The notes under the pieces: model-generated | The model's input: the letters and a program-made list of their open reading frames with translations, nothing else | Told to the model about the DNA's origin: nothing | Database searches by the model: none | Shown here: positions 8,245 through 16,121 of the stretch, one piece after another | How the letters are laid out: the number at the start of each line of letters is the position of its first letter | Numbering within the stretch: position 1 is the stretch's first letter | Program-made: the position numbers and the translations under genes | Assembly: GCA_964617145.1 (NCBI GenBank) | Contig: CAZTVN010000006.1 | Span: forward strand, 1-28,217 | DNA: 28,217 bases | Source of the DNA: CAZTVN01 sp964617145 | Lineage (GTDB): Bacteria > Patescibacteriota > Gracilibacteria > UBA1369 > JACRIC01 | Direction of reading: 5' to 3'

Positions 8245-8802
8245 ATGTACTCAATAGCAGAAGTTCGCCCAGGAATGACAATCCAAATCGAAAACATTCC
8301 ATATCTGGTGCTTCATGCTCAACACTCAAAACAAGCGCGTGGAGGCGGTGTAGCAAAAACATCGCTCAAAAATCTTTTGACAGGCTCCACCATCCCAAAA
8401 ACATTCCAAGGAAACGAACGCATTGAGAAGGCCAATGTTCATTTCTCAAAAGCCCAATATCTCTATAAAGATGAATCTTCGGCCTACTTTATGGACTCCA
8501 ATAATTTTGAACAATTTTCTATTCCAGCAGATCAAATTAAAGACCAAAGCGCTTATCTTCTCGAAGGAACCGAAATAGATATTCAAAACTTCGATAATAA
8601 ACCTATCGCGATTAAACTCCCTCCAAAAGTCGTACTCGCCGTTACAGAAACCGAACCCGGAGTAAGGGGCAATACCGCATCGGGTGGATCAAAGCCAGCC
8701 ATACTTGAAACAGGTATCCGCATCCAAGTCCCTCTTTTTATAAATCAAGGCGATCGTATCCGAATAAACACAGAAACAGGACAATACGCAGAAAGGGCAT
8801 AA
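8245..8802 (+). CDS. efp: Translation elongation factor P, Arg32 type
   Basis: EF-P enters the ribosomal E site and rescues stalls at consecutive prolines. All three beta-barrel domains are present in 185 aa: the KOW-like N domain (1-63), a central domain (65-126) and the C domain with the signature TEPGVRGNTASGGSKPA followed by GIRIQVPLFI. The residue at the tip that is post-translationally modified in many bacteria is Arg32 (SKQARGGG), not Lys. In Pseudomonas and Shewanella Arg32 is rhamnosylated by EarP, but no earP is visible here and other Arg-type EF-Ps may go unmodified. The ATG at 8245 fits the family N-terminus. The gene ends 10 bp from a convergent membrane-protein gene without a terminator hairpin. 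Confidence 0.95.
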   Translation: MYSIAEVRPGMTIQIENIPYLVLHAQHSKQARGGGVAKTSLKNLLTGSTIPKTFQGNERIEKANVHFSKAQYLYKDESSAYFMDSNNFEQFSIPADQIKDQSAYLLEGTEIDIQNFDNKPIAIKLPPKVVLAVTETEPGVRGNTASGGSKPAILETGIRIQVPLFINQGDRIRINTETGQYAERA

Positions 8803-8812
8803 AATTTAAGCT

Positions 8813-9271
8813 CTATTTAAGAAAAAATCGAGAAAGTCTGGCTATTAAAATCCCGGCCAAAAGGTAAAGGATAAAGGTTTCGAGTGCCCAAATCCAAATA
8901 AGGGCAACCGGTAAAGCCAGTAACAAAAATAAAAAAAGAAACATCGGAATCCCGCTAACGAGAAAAAGAAGAATTCCAAAACAAAGTCCTTTTTCAAGAA
9001 AACTCTCTCCACAAAGAGAATTCTCTATAACGCGATAAGTAAGAACAAAAATTGAGCCAATAACAAATGAAAAAAAGAAAGACAAAAAGAAAAAAGCCGC
9101 CGGAGGTGGGCCGTTTTGAGGCATCATAAGCTGGCTCCAAAAATGACTATAAAGATCATTCGTATAAAAATCAAAACTCAAATAGGCAAAAAAACTATGG
9201 AAAAATTGAGCTAAAACGGCATAGGCTAGGCCGGCAACAAAAATATGCAACAATGATGATCGCCGAAACAT
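8813..9271 (-). CDS. Small integral membrane protein of unknown function
   Basis: A protein of about 152 aa with four hydrophobic segments (roughly residues 6-28, 54-78, 92-117 and 119-145). The second begins after a polar loop with a PPP motif. I recognise no family motif. The ATG at 9271 is chosen over a TTG six bases upstream. It lies 50 bp downstream of the NADH dehydrogenase gene on the same strand and is probably in its operon. A membrane role beside a membrane-associated dehydrogenase is possible but nothing in the sequence proves a link. Confidence 0.7.
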   Translation of the reverse strand: MFRRSSLLHIFVAGLAYAVLAQFFHSFFAYLSFDFYTNDLYSHFWSQLMMPQNGPPPAAFFFLSFFFSFVIGSIFVLTYRVIENSLCGESFLEKGLCFGILLFLVSGIPMFLFLFLLLALPVALIWIWALETFILYLLAGILIARLSRFFLK

Positions 9272-9321
9272 ACTCAAACTATAACATAAGAGTCAATCTA
9301 TCTACAATATTCAAAATTCCA

Positions 9322-10569
9322 TCAATGAGTTTGAGAAATATCTCGGGGATAAAAAATATTAAGAGTCCAATCCAAAGCGATCTTAAACCTTTTACGCATC
9401 GAAACAAATTTAAAAAAATAAATCGTGCGCCACAAAAACCAAGCAAATGGCCCAGAAACATGAAAACCAAAAATTTCACCACAGGCCTTCCACCGACCCA
9501 AAGAGACTAAAATCCCTTTCAAGCGGTACCGAAAAGGTTTTAATGGTCTATCAGAAAGAAAATTTTTAATATTCATAGCCACGGTATCTGATTGAGAAAC
9601 ACTCACCTGTGCAAGCATTGGAAGTGGATTTTCATTATCAGCCAAAAAACAAGCAATATCGCCGAGAGCAAAAACATTTTCATATCCTTTGACGCGTAAA
9701 AAAGAATCTACAACTATTCTATTGTTCACATCCAAAGATGGCTCTGGAAACATTTCAGGAAAACAAGATTGTACGCCAGCCACCCAAACAACAGTAGAAG
9801 CCGGCAAAAAATCTTGATTGGAAAGAAAAATTCCTTCATTGGTAATTTCAGAAACACCGCTTCCAAGACGAATTTGAACACCTTTTTTGGTTAAAACATT
9901 TTTCGCCTTTTTACGAAGCCATAGTGAAAATTGAGGCATAAGTTCACTTCCTCTGTGTACAAGAAACAAAGTTACATCGTCTTTAAGATGAAGATGGGGA
10001 TAATACTGCTGAAACGTTTCAAAAAAAAGTTCGGCCATTTCAGCAATAAGCTCGATGCCTGTCGGCCCACCTCCAATAACAGCAAAAGAAAGCAGCCTCC
10101 TCCTTTGCGTATCATCAGATATTTTGGAAGCTAATTCAAAAGTAGCAATAAAATGATCTCGAAGCCGATTCGCATCAGAAAGACTCTTTAAAGTAAAAGC
10201 ATGTTCTTTTGCACCCAAAATGTTATGAAAATGAGTTTCGGACCCTGAAGCAATAACAAGAAAATCATAAGGAATCTCGTGGCCATCAGAAAAAACAATC
10301 TTCTTTTTAAAATCAATTTTGCGAGCCTCCGAAAGATAAAAATCAACGGGTTTGCCGCGAAATATTTCTCGAATAGATTCTACGACATGCTGACGATTCA
10401 ATCCTCCTGTAGCAACCTCATGAAGAAGAGGGGTAAAAAGAAAATAATTCGTCTTATTAACGATAGTAATGGTAAAATCAAAACCCGAATAATCCTTTAA
10501 AAGATGTTGAGCTGTATAAACACCAGAGAAACCAGCTCCCAGTATAACAATTTTTGAAGTTTGCCTCAT
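9322..10569 (-). CDS. ndh: Type II NADH:quinone oxidoreductase (NDH-2)
   Basis: This flavoprotein passes electrons from NADH to membrane quinone without pumping protons. FAD-binding Rossmann motif GAGFSG (11-16); NADH-binding motif GGGPTG (166-171) with following IELIAEMAE; the FAD/quinone motif ENVFALGDIACF (297-308) with the downstream AQVSVSQSD block. A C-terminal amphipathic and hydrophobic region (about 373-408) is the usual membrane anchor. The 415 aa length is normal. The ATG at 10569 lies directly before the first beta strand (KIVILG). In an organism with few respiratory genes it could serve NAD+ regeneration; no terminal oxidase is in the window. It is followed by a small membrane-protein gene, and a terminator separates it from the upstream tmRNA. 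Confidence 0.92.
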   Translation of the reverse strand: MRQTSKIVILGAGFSGVYTAQHLLKDYSGFDFTITIVNKTNYFLFTPLLHEVATGGLNRQHVVESIREIFRGKPVDFYLSEARKIDFKKKIVFSDGHEIPYDFLVIASGSETHFHNILGAKEHAFTLKSLSDANRLRDHFIATFELASKISDDTQRRRLLSFAVIGGGPTGIELIAEMAELFFETFQQYYPHLHLKDDVTLFLVHRGSELMPQFSLWLRKKAKNVLTKKGVQIRLGSGVSEITNEGIFLSNQDFLPASTVVWVAGVQSCFPEMFPEPSLDVNNRIVVDSFLRVKGYENVFALGDIACFLADNENPLPMLAQVSVSQSDTVAMNIKNFLSDRPLKPFRYRLKGILVSLGRWKACGEIFGFHVSGPFAWFLWRTIYFFKFVSMRKRFKIALDWTLNIFYPRDISQTH

Positions 10570-10629
10570 ACGCGGTGCATCATAGCTTGTTCAAAAACAA
10601 AGAGCAATCGTGATTTTGGTGGAATATTT

Positions 10630-10678
10630 AAAAAAACTCAAACAGCGAAACCCTCGCGAGAGAGACAAATTTCGCTGT
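10630..10678 (-). terminator. Rho-independent terminator of tmRNA
   Basis: A perfect 9-bp stem (10642-10650 with 10670-10678, ACAGCGAAA/TTTCGCTGT) encloses a loop that itself contains CTCGCGAG. On the minus strand it is followed by TTTGAGTTTTTTT. It lies 11 bp after the CCA end of the tmRNA and ends that transcript before ndh. Confidence 0.8.
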
Positions 10679-10688
10679 AAATAAACCT

Positions 10689-11119
10689 TGGTGGAGATGC
10701 CGGGAGTCGAACCCGGGTCCAAAGATGGAAAGAAAAAGCTTCTACGATCATAGTACGTTTTGATTTACCTTAAAAAGAGATAAAAAATGTACAAAAAGTC
10801 ATAATTTAAGGACGTTTAAGGGATTTTCGTGATCTTAGATTAAACGTATAAATCTAAAACCCTTAGCCTGAAAAATGACGCTTGTTCTCGATATCAGACA
10901 TCTCAAGAAAAAACGTTAGTTGAAAACTATCAACTAAATGTGCCATTAAGCAAACACAGGAACGAAAGCAGAAGCTGCCTCAGCCCTGAGTGCTCTTTGG
11001 AGTCTTGCGATTCCATCTGCACCTATGTTTGCACTGGACGTTTGTAACGGCCGGACAGTGCGACGACCGGATAGCGACTTTTCCCTTCATTCATCTCTGT
11101 CGAAGCCAAATACATCCCC
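10689..11119 (-). ncRNA. ssrA: Transfer-messenger RNA with a long (28-codon) tag
   Basis: tmRNA with SmpB rescues stalled ribosomes and adds a degradation tag. The 3' end on the minus strand carries a T arm (GGGTTCGACTCCC) and an encoded CATCTCCACCA. The 5' end GGGGATG pairs with CATCTCC (one G-U) to form the tRNA-like acceptor stem, and GGCTTCGACAGAGATG is the usual conserved 5' segment. The length of 431 nt is on the long side. The reading frame starts at the resume codon GCA (11032-11030), begins ANIGADG, ends VPVFA, and stops at TAA (10948-10946). That is 28 codons against about 10 in E. coli. Long tags ending in FA are known in Mycoplasma. A possible promoter (TTGATT, 16 bp, TATGCT) lies within about 50 bp upstream. 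The 139 bp between tmRNA and mfd (11120-11258) hold no gene. Confidence 0.93.
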
Positions 11120-11258
11120 ATACTTTCAAAGAGCTATTTACAGCATATCAAAATTATTGTAAAAATCAACATTAAGCGCTCGACAACCCTTAAAAAGGAT
11201 AATGCCCTAGATAGGTATAGACATATGGCCCACCACTTCGTTATACGAAAAAACCCAC

Positions 11259-14200
11259 CTACTCCTTAACAACAGCCCTATTTTTAACTGATTGAGAAAG
11301 TTGTTTCACGTTATCTTTAAGATCACTAAACCAATTAAGACCAAGATCTTTGCTCTTAATTTTTAATTTGGTACCAGAAATAATCCATTTAGGATTATGT
11401 TCCAACATATTAACAATATTTTCAGGCTTAACCTTATTCGACATCGTCATAACAATTTGTCGATCGTCTTGATCGTGAATATTTTCAGCTTTTATATTAA
11501 GAAGATGAGCCTTTTTCGCAAAAATCTTAAGCTCTAAAGCGCGGAAAAGATTCGACACCTCTCTCGGGGCCTTTCCGTAATCTTCGACAAGCTCTACATA
11601 CAATTCGTCAAGATATTCTTTACTATCCGATGCCGCAAGTTTTTGATACACGCTAATCTTTTCTTTCGAATTCACAATATAATAATCAGGAATGTAACAA
11701 GCAAGAGGCAATTCAATAGAAACATCCGGTATTTCCTCGGTTTGAGCAGTTTTTCCGGCTTTCAAATCTTCAATAGCGCGATTGAGCATGCGCATAAAAT
11801 GTGGCACGCCAACAACATTAATAGCTCCATGCTGATTAACGCCAAGAATATCCCCTGCTCCGCGAATCTCAAGATCCTTCATCGCGATCTGAAAGCCAGA
11901 ACCAAGCTCAGAAGCTTCAACAATAGCGCGAAGACGCTTTTTGGCATCGATCGGTAAACGCTGATGATGATAGAGAAAATAAGCATAGGCCTGAACTTTT
12001 CCTCTCCCCACGCGACCACGAAGTTGATACAACTGGGCAAGGCCGAATCGATCAGCATTATTCACAATAAGCGTATTAGCATTTGGAAGGTCTATCCCGT
12101 TTTCAATAATCGTCGAACTTACAAGAACGTCGTATTGCCTTTCTTTAAATGCCAAGATAGCCTCTTCAAGCTCACGGTTGGAAAGTTTACCGTGTGCAAC
12201 CACGAACTTTGCTTCGGGAACAAGCGAGCGCAATTTCGATGCCACGCTATCAATGGTCTGAACCCTATTATGAAGAAAATAAATCTGTCCTCCGCGCTGA
12301 ATTTCACGCAAAATAACTTCACGAACAAGATTCGGAGAATATCGACGCACTTCGGTAATAACAGGAAGGCGTCCGGGAGGAGGAGTTGTAATGGTAGTGA
12401 TATCGCGAATTTTGTGAAGACTAATATTCAAAGTTCTCGGAATAGGTGTTGCGGTAAGAGTCAAAACATCCACTTCCTTCCGTAAACCCTTAAGTTTTTC
12501 TTTCTGCTGCACCCCAAATCTCTGCTCTTCATCAATAACAATAAGCCCCAAATCTTTAAAACTAATATCATCTTGCAAAAGCCGATGAGTACCAATAACA
12601 ATATCAATTTCTCCTTTAGCCAATTTTGTCAGTATTGCTTGTTGCTGCTTTTTAGTACGAAATCGTGAAAGCATATCAATGCGAACATGAAACTCATCCA
12701 TGCGCTTTTTAAAAGAATGATAATGCTGATCGGCAAGAATGGTGATAGGAGAAATAACTGCAACTTGTTTTCCGCTTTTAACCGCCTTAAAGCTCGCTCT
12801 CATCGCAACCTCTGTTTTCCCAAAACCAACATCGCCACAAATAAGCCGATCCATAGGACGATCGCTTTCCATATCCTTTTTCACATCTAAAATAGCACGA
12901 ATCTGGCCAGGAGTTTCTCCGTAAGGAAAAGTTTTTTCAAATTTTTCTTGATCTAAAACATCTAACGAATATTTAAAACCCTTAGCTTTATAACGCTCAG
13001 CATAAAGTTGAAGAAGCTCTTGAGCAATTTTTTCGGTTTCTTTTTTAACTTTATGAGTAACAGTCGCCCATTCTGCTGAACCAAGGCGAGTAAGCTTAGG
13101 CACGCTGTCAGAAGCTCCAATATACTTATTTACCTTATCAGCCTGATCAATGGGAACAAAAAGTTTATCATTTTCTGCATAACCGATACGAAGATATTCT
13201 CTAGTAACTCCATCAATAGTGCGCTTCTCCAAGCCTTGATACACCCCAATTCCATGATCAGAGTGCACGACATAATCATTAATACGAAGACTTGTTAAAA
13301 AATCGAGATAAACTTTACTCGAACTCACAGCCTTCTTACCTTCTTTAAGACTTACAAGCTCTTTATCGGTGACAATAAAAAGTTTTTCATGGGCATTTTG
13401 AAAAGCATGAGGATAAACCTCTTCTTTATCAATTTCTAAAAGAAAAATACCTGATTCCTCTAATAAATCATCATACCCTAAAAAAGAAACCCTTTTTTCT
13501 TCAAAAATAGCCTTCATTTCGGAATAATTCTTGGTAAAAAAAATAACCTTCCATTGATGCTCAAGCTTCGTAGAAAGATCGTTGAGAAAATCAGAAACAG
13601 AATAATATTGAAGGATCGAAAAATATTGAAGACTTAAGTGATTTTCATTCTCCTCAAAAAAAGGCGTAAATGTAACACTTGGAATTTCTTGCTTTCTAGA
13701 TACAAAAACCTTTTCCCACGCAAATAAAAATTCATCAAAAACTTCAAGCTCATCATCAATAATAAGAGAATTTTGATTAAGATAATCTGTTAAATATGAC
13801 TGAGTAAAATCAGCGCTAACAGGATAAATTTCAAGTTCTTGAATTTCAGAAATAGCTTCAAGAGTTTCTTTGTCAACCTCCACTATTTTTCCAAGATCTT
13901 CAAAATCCGCCTCAATAACAACGGGATTATCCATATTAACCGGAAAAATACTTAAAACCCCTCCCCTTCTTATATACATCCCTTTTTGAAGATGAGTATC
14001 AGAAGAAACTTGATATCCAGCGTGTATAAGCTTTTCAAAAAGATCTAAAATTTTCATTGTTCCATTGCGTTGCACATAAACAGCCTGATTCTTAATAGTT
14101 TCTTGAGATGGAACAGTTTGAAGGACTTGTTCATAAGAGACAATAACAACCTTTGATCTATTATTTTTTGAAAGAAAAGAAAGGGTTTCAAGAAATCGAA

Positions 14201-14510
14201 TTTTATTACGAAAATCAATATTTTTATCTAAAAGAGGATTTCCCTCAACCTCAAGACTGTAAACAGGTAAATCAGTCCATATTTTAAATGCCTGAAAAAT
14301 ATTTTCCTGTTCAGTAAAATTATTCACCACCCAAAAAACAGTTGTCGTTCGATAATAAAAACGAAGAAGATGGCTTAAAACAAAAATTTTTGAAGAGTAA
14401 TTCGATGCTCCTGAAAGGCTAATGCTTTTATATTTCGAAAGTAAGTGAAAAATTTCACGATTATACTTATTTCCGAAATAAGAAATAAGGTTTTTTAACA
14501 CGATAACCAA
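11259..14510 (-). CDS. mfd: Transcription-repair coupling factor Mfd
   Basis: Mfd is a DNA translocase that pushes stalled RNA polymerase off lesions and recruits UvrA. Domain order: a divergent UvrB-like N-terminal region (1-330), the CarD-like RNA-polymerase-interacting domain (about 405-480, beginning LRINDYVVHSDHGIGVYQG), the helicase/translocase with Walker A GDVGFGKTE (near 558-566) and DEEQRFG (near 657-663), helicase C with QLRGRVGR, and the C-terminal TRCF domain. At 1083 aa it is slightly shorter than E. coli Mfd (1148), mostly in the N-terminal half. No ATG occurs near the 5' end; it starts at TTG (14510) or the GTG three codons later, without an SD. It follows dnaN by 19 bp and is probably co-transcribed. 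Confidence 0.96.
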   Translation of the reverse strand: MVIVLKNLISYFGNKYNREIFHLLSKYKSISLSGASNYSSKIFVLSHLLRFYYRTTTVFWVVNNFTEQENIFQAFKIWTDLPVYSLEVEGNPLLDKNIDFRNKIRFLETLSFLSKNNRSKVVIVSYEQVLQTVPSQETIKNQAVYVQRNGTMKILDLFEKLIHAGYQVSSDTHLQKGMYIRRGGVLSIFPVNMDNPVVIEADFEDLGKIVEVDKETLEAISEIQELEIYPVSADFTQSYLTDYLNQNSLIIDDELEVFDEFLFAWEKVFVSRKQEIPSVTFTPFFEENENHLSLQYFSILQYYSVSDFLNDLSTKLEHQWKVIFFTKNYSEMKAIFEEKRVSFLGYDDLLEESGIFLLEIDKEEVYPHAFQNAHEKLFIVTDKELVSLKEGKKAVSSSKVYLDFLTSLRINDYVVHSDHGIGVYQGLEKRTIDGVTREYLRIGYAENDKLFVPIDQADKVNKYIGASDSVPKLTRLGSAEWATVTHKVKKETEKIAQELLQLYAERYKAKGFKYSLDVLDQEKFEKTFPYGETPGQIRAILDVKKDMESDRPMDRLICGDVGFGKTEVAMRASFKAVKSGKQVAVISPITILADQHYHSFKKRMDEFHVRIDMLSRFRTKKQQQAILTKLAKGEIDIVIGTHRLLQDDISFKDLGLIVIDEEQRFGVQQKEKLKGLRKEVDVLTLTATPIPRTLNISLHKIRDITTITTPPPGRLPVITEVRRYSPNLVREVILREIQRGGQIYFLHNRVQTIDSVASKLRSLVPEAKFVVAHGKLSNRELEEAILAFKERQYDVLVSSTIIENGIDLPNANTLIVNNADRFGLAQLYQLRGRVGRGKVQAYAYFLYHHQRLPIDAKKRLRAIVEASELGSGFQIAMKDLEIRGAGDILGVNQHGAINVVGVPHFMRMLNRAIEDLKAGKTAQTEEIPDVSIELPLACYIPDYYIVNSKEKISVYQKLAASDSKEYLDELYVELVEDYGKAPREVSNLFRALELKIFAKKAHLLNIKAENIHDQDDRQIVMTMSNKVKPENIVNMLEHNPKWIISGTKLKIKSKDLGLNWFSDLKDNVKQLSQSVKNRAVVKE

Positions 14511-14529
14511 AAATATTTAAATAACGCGA

Positions 14530-15639
14530 TTAAATTTTAAGCGGCATAATAATATGCACATAATCATCTTTATGAGTTGGACGGATAACTATGGGAGAAA
14601 GTTTATTATCAAGTTCCATAACTATACTCTCACTATGAATATTATTAAGAATATCAAGGAGAAATTGAAAATTAAGTCCAATTTGATTATTTTCACCAGA
14701 AATTTGAGCTTCAATTTCAGAAGTTTCTTCTCCAACTTGTGTTTCGCCTGTTGACAATATAAGTTTACCATTATTCGTAACAGAAAGTCGAATATTATTA
14801 CTTTCCTCAACTACAAATAAACTCACCTTTCTAACAGCGAGAATAAAATCACTCACTTTTACTTGAATACGAGTCTTAGATGTTTTTGGAATAATTTTAT
14901 CATAATCAGGAAAATTACCTTCAATAAGACGAGAAACAAATTCAATATTTTGAACTTTAAATAAAATTTGATTTTTAGAAACAAAAACTTCAATAGAAAT
15001 ATTATTTGGTAAACTAGAAAGAATTTTACCAAGTTCAAAAATAGTTTTCGCTGGAACAATACATTGAATATTCTTTTTCACTTTTTCAGAAAGAGTAATT
15101 TTCTTCTCAGCTAAACGATAACTATCTGTAGCGACAAGACTAAAAACATCTTTATCAAGATTAAAAAGCACACCAGAAAGAACAGGTCTTGAATTACTTG
15201 TAGCAGCGGCAAAAACTACTTGACCTATAGCTTCTTGTAAAGATTCAGAAGAAATAGTAAAAATATCAGGTTGTTCAATTTTAGGAATAAGAGGAAATTC
15301 GTCAGCACCAATTCCTTTTATTTTTGTGCGAGAAGATTGAGATTTAATAGAAAGAGTAAGTCCTTCTTCAAGTTTAAGTTCGATATTTCCATCTTCAAGT
15401 AAATGAACATAACTTGTAACAAGTTTAGCAGGAATAGTAATACTCCCTTCATTATAAACATCAGCGCCAATCCAATAATTAATAGCAATTTCAAGATTAG
15501 TAGCGGTAAAAAACAACTTCTTTCCCTCAGCTTTAATAAGAATATTATTTAAAACAGGCAAAGTATTATTAGGACTCACTGCTTTATAAACTGTATTGAG
15601 TGCAAAAGAGAGTTCTTTTTGAGGAACTATAAGTTTCAT
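14530..15639 (-). CDS. dnaN: DNA polymerase III beta sliding clamp
   Basis: DnaN dimerises into the ring that tethers DNA polymerase III and other clamp clients to DNA. The 369-aa length and three repeated clamp domains (about 1-120, 128-245 and 247-369) match the family. Recognisable parts are the N-terminal MKLIVPQKELSFALNTVYKA, NTLPVLNNILI, the second-domain RPVLSGVLFNL, and the C-terminal SPIVIRP followed by YVHIIMPLKI, which forms the client-binding pocket. Codon use is extremely AT-rich. It has a good promoter at 15664 and lies next to a very AT-rich gap, as is common for dnaN near the origin, but dnaA is not adjacent. It precedes mfd by 19 bp, an unusual partner that couples clamp and repair-factor expression. 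Confidence 0.95.
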   Translation of the reverse strand: MKLIVPQKELSFALNTVYKAVSPNNTLPVLNNILIKAEGKKLFFTATNLEIAINYWIGADVYNEGSITIPAKLVTSYVHLLEDGNIELKLEEGLTLSIKSQSSRTKIKGIGADEFPLIPKIEQPDIFTISSESLQEAIGQVVFAAATSNSRPVLSGVLFNLDKDVFSLVATDSYRLAEKKITLSEKVKKNIQCIVPAKTIFELGKILSSLPNNISIEVFVSKNQILFKVQNIEFVSRLIEGNFPDYDKIIPKTSKTRIQVKVSDFILAVRKVSLFVVEESNNIRLSVTNNGKLILSTGETQVGEETSEIEAQISGENNQIGLNFQFLLDILNNIHSESIVMELDNKLSPIVIRPTHKDDYVHIIMPLKI

Positions 15640-16121
15640 AAGAAAAAACCAAATTTCTTACCCATTATAATTAAAAAAATCTTTTTCACAATCCTTTTTC
15701 ATTATTACTATTAATTTAAAATATATTTTAAATTTTAGTAGTTAATTGTAGGGTCTTGCAAAAAATATAAAATTATAGAAAAATTAAATAATAAAAATAA
15801 AAGAAGAAATAAAAAGAGAAGTAAAAGAAAAATTTAACACACTGAATAATTCTCTAACTCAAGAAGGATGAGAAATAAGCCAAAAGTTTTTAACAAAAAA
15901 TTCAACCACTCTAATTATTGTCTATAACTTGTAGAAAAATTGTAAAAAACTTTATAAAAAAATTTTTTTGATAAATATTTTAAAAAAAGTCAAAGAAAAA
16001 TAAAAAAAATCAAAAACAAAGCATGTTTAAAGGAAAAATATTAAATTATATCATTCCACAATAAAACCACTATAATAAAAACTAAAAAAAGTTTTTTAAA
16101 CACTCTAAAAAATTTTTCCGC
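15640..16121. other. Candidate replication origin (AT-rich dnaN upstream region)
   Basis: About 480 bp without a gene, visibly more than 80% A+T, directly upstream of dnaN. Weak DnaA-box-like 9-mers, two mismatches each from TTATCCACA, occur at 15682-15690 (TTTTTCACA), 15919-15927 (minus, TTATAGACA) and 15930-15938 (minus, TTTTCTACA). Long A/T runs at 15955-15990 could be an unwinding element. The position fits an origin, but no perfect box is seen and dnaA is absent. Confidence 0.35.
15664..15691 (-). promoter_or_regulatory. Promoter of dnaN-mfd
   Basis: On the minus strand TTGTGA (15686-15691) lies 16 bp upstream of a perfect TATAAT (15664-15669), 24 bp before the dnaN ATG. The -35 overlaps the DnaA-box-like TTTTTCACA on the other strand, which would allow DnaA control. 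Confidence 0.6.

Noticed and set aside
10990..11175. A 61-codon open frame on the plus strand
   Set aside because: It is antisense to the tmRNA gene and has no protein-like features.
11176..11258. Terminator after mfd
   Set aside because: Only tiny 4-bp hairpins (CCTTAAAAAGG, CCTAGATAGG) without a T tract on the correct side.
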